In this document: positions 56,553-60,288 of the stretch, in pieces | Numbering within the stretch: the first letter of the stretch is position 1 | Layout of the letters: each line of letters starts with the position of its first letter | IMG/VR virus record: IMGVR_UViG_3300035698_029380 | Coordinates: 1-60,288 of that record | Source: a virus | Length of the DNA stretch: 60,288 nucleotides | Reading direction: 5' to 3' (one strand) | Notes under the pieces: model-generated | What the model was told of the DNA's origin: nothing | Databases searched by the model: none | Seen by the model: the letters and a program-made list of their open reading frames with translations, nothing else | Position numbers and translations under genes: made by a program

Positions 56553-57323
56553 TTATTCTTGACCCATCACGTAATATTTTATTCCGTGATCATCAGTAAC
56601 ATCACCAAGAGTATCGCCAGTTACACTTACTCTAGCATATTTTTGTAGATTGGTTGTTATTTCTTGAGATGCTAGTTCTGCTACTCCTGTTCCATTTGCC
56701 GGTATAGCTGTTATCGTATCTCCATGAAACCAGTGAGTTCCATCTAAAGAACTTTGTAAAGACCAAATAAAAGTATCAGTAATATCAGATAAATCGTCAG
56801 CTGTCATAAATACGGTTACTTTACTTGGTGAGTTGATTGTGATTGCAGTGCCACCAACAACAGTTCCAGCAGAATCTCCTGCTACTTTAAAGCTATCGCC
56901 CATGCTGTCGCCATAAAATACTCTTTTTGATTCTGGATCACTTTCTTGGAATTCAATTTGAACATCGACTGCATGACCAGCACTTAAAGTTCCAGCACTA
57001 TCGCTAACTATGTCTATTCTAACTCTTGGTGCGAATGGAATGTTGAAAGTTTGAACAGTTGCTGATATTGTATCTCCAACTCTTATTTGATCCCAACTGG
57101 TTCCTTCATCAAAAGAAACATAAGTTTTTAGAACTACCGTATCTCCAAGATATGTAGTGTCTCCTGAAAAGTAAACAACTTTTGCTGCGCCCCATCCAGA
57201 TTGTTCAAATGGATAAAGTACTTCACCAGCTATAGTAGTGCTAACTCCTAAAGCTGCTGTAATTGCTATTACGTCACTTCCTGTATAAATTTTACTTCTT
57301 GCTCCTACGCCTGCCATTGGCAT
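56553..57323 (-). CDS. GD(S/T)-rich structural protein
   Basis: 256 residues, beta-rich with Ig-like features (TISATVQTFNIPFAPRVRID, KVTVFMTADDL, LQSSLDGTHWFHGDT). Nine Gly-Asp-Ser/Thr triplets are scattered through it, as in the protein at 10413-10796. Strong ribosome binding site AGGAGGAGG and the late motif precede it. Probably a head decoration or tail surface protein. Confidence 0.65.
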   Translation of the reverse strand: MPMAGVGARSKIYTGSDVIAITAALGVSTTIAGEVLYPFEQSGWGAAKVVYFSGDTTYLGDTVVLKTYVSFDEGTSWDQIRVGDTISATVQTFNIPFAPRVRIDIVSDSAGTLSAGHAVDVQIEFQESDPESKRVFYGDSMGDSFKVAGDSAGTVVGGTAITINSPSKVTVFMTADDLSDITDTFIWSLQSSLDGTHWFHGDTITAIPANGTGVAELASQEITTNLQKYARVSVTGDTLGDVTDDHGIKYYVMGQE

Positions 57324-57351
57324 ATCCTCCTCCTATAAATACTTAATTTAT

Positions 57352-57362
57352 ATTATCTTTAC
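57352..57362 (-). promoter_or_regulatory. Late-type promoter motif
   Basis: GTAAAGATAAT on the minus strand, 39 nt before the ATG at 57323, with AGGAGGAGG in the leader. Confidence 0.6.
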
Positions 57363-57435
57363 AAAAAGATAAAAAATATGATTTTTTTTCTATATAAAAC
57401 TATATTATTACATATATAAATATGTGGAGTTTGTT

Positions 57436-57603
57436 ATGAATAATGATGAAAAAAGCATTTTAGTAAGTGAAGTTGTTCATAAACAACTAAAACTTTATAG
57501 TAAAAAAACTGGCATAAAAATGAAGGTTTTGACCGAGACGGCTATTATGAGATATCTTAGAAGAATAAAAGTAATGGATGGCGATGAGGAGCTAACAGAA
57601 TGA
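57436..57603 (+). CDS. Ribbon-helix-helix-like regulator
   Basis: 55 residues. A short strand (KSILVSEVV), then HKQLKLYSKKTGIKMKVLTE and TAIMRYLRRI, fits the CopG/Arc fold of small dimeric repressors. GTGGAG serves as ribosome binding site. ATGA overlap with the next gene. A phage transcription regulator is the likely role. Confidence 0.6.
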   Translation: MNNDEKSILVSEVVHKQLKLYSKKTGIKMKVLTETAIMRYLRRIKVMDGDEELTE

Positions 57604-57857
57604 TTTATGGAATGTCGTTACATACAAAAAAAATTATAGATAAGGATATTTCTGTTTTTAGAGTTCCTGGCGGATGGATATATAACTGTCTTGGCTCACT
57701 TACTTTTGTTCCCCTTAGTAATGAATTTGCCAAAAGTGCTAAAGAATATATTGAAGAACTTCCAGATTTTGAAGCAGATTATGGCTTTTCATCAAAAAAA
57801 GCTAGGAAACCTAAACCCCCCGAAAGTCATTATGTTACAGAAGGAAAACGAAGATGA
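57600..57857 (+). CDS. Small hypothetical protein
   Basis: 85 residues: VFRVPGGWIYNCLGSLTFVP near residues 20-39, then a charged Pro/Lys tail. Overlaps both neighbours by ATGA. The first part resembles short conserved phage proteins, but I cannot name one. Confidence 0.6.
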   Translation: MIYGMSLHTKKIIDKDISVFRVPGGWIYNCLGSLTFVPLSNEFAKSAKEYIEELPDFEADYGFSSKKARKPKPPESHYVTEGKRR

Positions 57858-58384
57858 AACTTATTGAAAGTGAAGATATTGAAAATGTAGAAAGTGCTAC
57901 TGTAATAGAAGAAGATATTACAGAAATAAAAGAACAGTCAAAAAAAATGATAGAACTTTGCGTTGAAAAGGGAGGAGCGGGGTTATCTGCGGTTCAAGTT
58001 GGCATTTACAAAAAGTTTTTTATATGGCCAATAAGCGATCTTGCTTATCAAATAGCAATAAATCCTCAATATATTTCAAACGGTCATAAAAAAATAAATA
58101 CTATTGAAGGATGTCTTTCTTATCCTGATACCCATTGGTTTATGAAAAGATTGAAACAGGTAAGAGCCATTTATTATACAATAGGACAGGATGATAAGTT
58201 GCTAAAAATAACTAAAAATTTAAGAGGGGAAGCGGCAATAATCTATCAACATGAAACCGATCACGGTTTTGGTAAAACGGTTAAAACTGATGGCGAGCTT
58301 TTAGAAGAAAATAAAGAAAGCGATACTTTTTCAAGTGATAATCTTTATGATCAGGAAAATAATGAAAATAAACTCAAAGAATAA
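57854..58384 (+). CDS. def: Peptide deformylase
   Basis: 176 residues. All three motifs are intact: GAGLSAVQ (41-48; GxGxAxxQ), EGCLS (85-89) with the metal Cys, and HETDH (133-137). The enzyme removes the formyl group from nascent proteins. Phage versions are known from cyanophages and vibriophages. Acidic C-terminal tail of ~30 residues is extra. Confidence 0.92.
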   Translation: MKLIESEDIENVESATVIEEDITEIKEQSKKMIELCVEKGGAGLSAVQVGIYKKFFIWPISDLAYQIAINPQYISNGHKKINTIEGCLSYPDTHWFMKRLKQVRAIYYTIGQDDKLLKITKNLRGEAAIIYQHETDHGFGKTVKTDGELLEENKESDTFSSDNLYDQENNENKLKE

Positions 58385-58835
58385 AGGAAATCGCGGTGAG
58401 TTAGAACTTGTAAAAATACTTGAAAAAAAGTTTGGCGATGGCAGATTTAAAAGAACGCCAAGTTCTGGAAGTTATGTCGGCGGCCAAAATCAGGAGTTAG
58501 CTGAAAACTTATCTATGGAAGCTAAGATTGTTTTAGTTAGCGATATAATAACTCCAATAGATTTTCGTTTTATTATAGAACATAAGTTTATAAAACAAGC
58601 AAGTTTTTGGGATTTATTTAATGAAGGTTCCGATTTAAATTCATGGATAGAACAATCTACTTATGATGCTAAGTTTGTAAATAAGCAACCGATGATTGTT
58701 GTAAAATATAACAGAAAAAAAAGAATAGTTTATATAAAAGATTGTTTAGGTGATTATATTTTTGAATATAGAGGCTGGCATTGTTATTGGCTGGAAAATT
58801 TATTAAAAATGCCGGAAGAGTTTTTTTATGAATAG
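58362..58835 (+). CDS. Nuclease-like protein (resolvase/VRR type, tentative)
   Basis: 157 residues from the ATG at 58362 (AGGA upstream); a GTG at 58335 is the alternative. The start SKNKGNRGELELVKILEKKF, then SSGSYVGGQNQ and FIIEHKFIKQ, resembles small PD-(D/E)xK nucleases of the Holliday-junction type (Glu in GELE, E-x-K as IEHK). Ends WHCYWLENLL. Moderately supported. Confidence 0.55.
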   Translation: MKINSKNKGNRGELELVKILEKKFGDGRFKRTPSSGSYVGGQNQELAENLSMEAKIVLVSDIITPIDFRFIIEHKFIKQASFWDLFNEGSDLNSWIEQSTYDAKFVNKQPMIVVKYNRKKRIVYIKDCLGDYIFEYRGWHCYWLENLLKMPEEFFYE

Positions 58836-58844
58836 GAGGATTAT

Positions 58845-59027
58845 ATGTTTGAGTTTCAAAGAGCGCGCGAAACGATGAGTAAAATACTAAAAAGAGATGA
58901 TGATTTATATTATGGATATCAAAGTAATATAGCAATGCTTTTGCATGATAGATATGGCATTACCGATTATACTTCTCGCAATAACGCTGCAAGGGATATT
59001 ATAGAGTTAGTGTTTCATTCAAAGTAA
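58845..59027 (+). CDS. Small hypothetical protein
   Basis: 60 residues, helical (FQRARETMSKILKRDDDLYYGYQ at the start), with strong ribosome binding site AGGAGGA. Directly abuts the next gene. Not recognised. Confidence 0.6.
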   Translation: MFEFQRARETMSKILKRDDDLYYGYQSNIAMLLHDRYGITDYTSRNNAARDIIELVFHSK

Positions 59028-59393
59028 ATGAATAAGTGGCAGAAAGAAAAAATAGAATCATTAAAAGGAATATTACCTTCAGGAAATAGATCCGGATATT
59101 CAGATGCAGAGATATTTCCATGGCTAATAATTATTAATGCAATACCTGAAATTTATACAACTCAGAGTTGCTGGGGGCATTTGGATGGCGATCTAAAGCA
59201 AGATGGAGATTTTCCAGGAAAAGGAATTTTATGGATAAGATTTCAAAATGATATTATTCCAACATCTTGTCCTATAGAACATAAAGTTTTATTAAATAGG
59301 GAACGATTTCCAGTTTTAGAAGTTTGTTGGAATTACAAAGATGTTTCCAGCCTTAATTTGCTTATTTCGTGGTTGTCAGATATTTATTTGTAA
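59028..59393 (+). CDS. Hypothetical protein with SCWGH motif
   Basis: 121 residues. PEIYTTQSCWGHLDGD (residues ~41-56) and ILWIRFQND look like a metal or nucleotide site, and CPIEHK and CWNYKD follow. Similar short phage proteins with TxxSCxGH exist, function unknown to me. Confidence 0.55.
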   Translation: MNKWQKEKIESLKGILPSGNRSGYSDAEIFPWLIIINAIPEIYTTQSCWGHLDGDLKQDGDFPGKGILWIRFQNDIIPTSCPIEHKVLLNRERFPVLEVCWNYKDVSSLNLLISWLSDIYL

Positions 59394-59398
59394 TGAAA

Positions 59399-59409
59399 GT
59401 AAAGATAAA
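59399..59409 (+). promoter_or_regulatory. Late-type promoter motif, leaderless arrangement
   Basis: GTAAAGATAAA starts exactly 14 nt before the ATG at 59413; no ribosome binding site is possible between them. Confidence 0.65.
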
Positions 59410-59412
59410 ATT

Positions 59413-59988
59413 ATGAAACGTTCGTTGTCAAACTATTTACTAGAAGTGCGCTTAGGGAAATCTCCAGAAATAGAAGATTTATTTAATGCTGCTCTTGGAC
59501 AAATTTTTTCAAAAAAGTATTTACAAAAAATAGAAAATATAATACGAAAAAGAATAAAAATAAAAGAAGTAAAAATGAAACCAGGCGCGGTAGCTTTTAA
59601 TACCGGCAATACTATTTTTATTAGTAAAGATGAGTTCCCAAAAATAAAAAAAGATAAACAAATAAATTATTTGCTTCATGAGTTTATTCATATATTACAA
59701 AGAAAGAAAGCATTTTTTATTTTTAGTAGATTCAAGGATTTGAATAATCTTACTAAAAAGCTTGTTCCAATAGTAGATAAACATGCAACAAATTTATCTG
59801 TTTTTTTAACTGGCAAAAATGTAAATCTTGGCCCTGGCAAATCTCATGAGATTTTAGCATATTTATTAACAAATAGTATAAAATGGAATGCTATATCTTC
59901 AGAAGGAAAAATGGCTTTTATTCAAGAGCTAAAAAGATCTGGATTATTTAATCTAGATAGTAAAATATGGAGGATATTTTTAAAATGA
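59413..59988 (+). CDS. HExxH metallopeptidase-like protein with capsid-targeting-like leader
   Basis: 191 residues from the ATG at 59413. Leader MKRSLSNYLLE|V, then NTIFISKDEFPKIKK and the zinc motif LLHEFIHILQRKK (residues ~94-106; HExxH). A downstream KSHEILAYLLT (~143-153) could supply the third ligand, as in gluzincin-like folds. If delivered with the DNA it may cleave a host protein; virion or wall processing are alternatives. Motif and leader are seen, the role is inferred. Confidence 0.72.
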   Translation: MKRSLSNYLLEVRLGKSPEIEDLFNAALGQIFSKKYLQKIENIIRKRIKIKEVKMKPGAVAFNTGNTIFISKDEFPKIKKDKQINYLLHEFIHILQRKKAFFIFSRFKDLNNLTKKLVPIVDKHATNLSVFLTGKNVNLGPGKSHEILAYLLTNSIKWNAISSEGKMAFIQELKRSGLFNLDSKIWRIFLK

Positions 59989-60182
59989 AAATAAGAAAAT
60001 TTTTAAAAGAATCGATGACTGATGATGTTTTAGTAAAAAAGTTTGAGAAGTATTTGACCGATAGCGTTAATGAAAAAGTAAAATTATATATATCTTGTGC
60101 TTCTTTTTATGAGGGTAATAATCTCAAGGATAATCAGATAAAGCATTTACGATCTTTACGATATAAAGTATCTAAAAAATGA
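59985..60182 (+). CDS. Small putative internal protein
   Basis: 65 residues, leader MKIRKFLKE|S, then an acidic/basic helical part (LVKKFEKYLTDSVNEKVKLY). ATGA overlap with the metallopeptidase-like gene. No family recognised. Confidence 0.6.
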   Translation: MKIRKFLKESMTDDVLVKKFEKYLTDSVNEKVKLYISCASFYEGNNLKDNQIKHLRSLRYKVSKK

Positions 60183-60288
60183 AAATAAAAGATTTTCTAA
60201 ACGAAGATATAGAAATAATAAAGCAATGGATAAGCAAGAACTATAATGAAATGAAAGTAGCTGAATTGCTTGATGATGAAATACTAAA
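60179..60288 (+). CDS. Putative internal protein (3' partial)
   Basis: Starts MKIKDFLNE|D as ATGA with the previous gene and runs off the window after 36 residues (DIEIIKQWISKNYNEMKVAE). The third leader-bearing gene in a row; the block continues beyond the window. Confidence 0.6.
   Translation, partial: MKIKDFLNEDIEIIKQWISKNYNEMKVAELLDDEIL

Noticed and set aside
48455-57425. T4-type late promoters (TATAAATA) at 48463 and 57415
   Set aside because: Both lie in a palindrome ACATATATAAATATGT. At 48463 this is the terminator stem. TATAAATA also occurs by chance in such AT-rich DNA, and it does not track with late genes as GTAAAGATAAA does.

Overview
The window is a gene-dense, very AT-rich stretch of a large tailed-phage genome, most likely a T4-like myovirus. 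No capsid, terminase or sheath gene is visible, so this is only part of the genome. The phage assignment rests on a T4 gp19-like tail tube protein, a gp26-like baseplate protein, gp32-like SSB, UvsX, UvsW, gp46/gp47, a FEN-type exonuclease, a region-2-only sigma factor like gp55, and a GroES-like co-chaperonin. The polymerase is not T4-like: it is a bacterial C-family DnaE split into three genes. Genes overlap tightly, very often as ATGA. The host cannot be named.

Layout: (1) 1-8.9 kb holds a polyprotein and a block of late genes on both strands, many with short leaders that resemble T4 capsid-targeting sequences. (2) 9.3-10.8 kb holds baseplate and other structural genes. (3) 11-15.2 kb is a recombination/replication block: SSB, UvsX, GroES-like protein, UvsW. 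(4) 15.2-20.6 kb is a second late block: internal proteins, a P-loop kinase, Hsp20 and the tail tube. (5) 20.7-25.9 kb holds a decayed HNH gene and gp47/gp46, with several microproteins between them. (6) 25.9-27.5 kb is a minus-strand late operon. (7) 27.6-28.8 kb has an early gene followed by a structured RNA locus that folds as a circularly permuted tRNA-like domain. (8) 29-33.6 kb is the three-piece DnaE, interrupted by small genes and the sigma factor. (9) 33.6-41.1 kb holds a Dam-like methylase, a late operon, a uracil-DNA glycosylase, an exonuclease and a tubulin/FtsZ-like GTPase. (10) 41.1-56.5 kb is a surface-sugar cassette (DUF115/Maf-like, GT2, CapK-like ligase, UDP-sugar dehydrogenase, methyltransferase, B12 radical SAM, CapD/PseB-like, NeuB/SpsE-like, SpsF-like, ATP-grasp) interleaved with a lytic transglycosylase, primase and DNA methyltransferase. 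(11) 56.5-60.3 kb holds a structural protein, a peptide deformylase, a nuclease-like protein and another late block.

Two promoter classes can be read directly. Early-type promoters are TTGACA-N17-TATAAT-like. A second motif, GTAAAGATAAA, precedes virion-type genes, above all those with capsid-targeting-like leaders. In four cases the motif starts exactly 14 nt before the ATG, which implies leaderless mRNA; elsewhere a ribosome binding site follows it. Together, the leader family, the polyprotein with five repeated LKE sites, and the shared promoter suggest a large set of proteins packaged in the head and possibly injected. Visible enzyme motifs among them are a nucleotidyltransferase, a DHH phosphoesterase, a P-loop kinase, a PD-(D/E)xK-like protein and an HExxH metallopeptidase.
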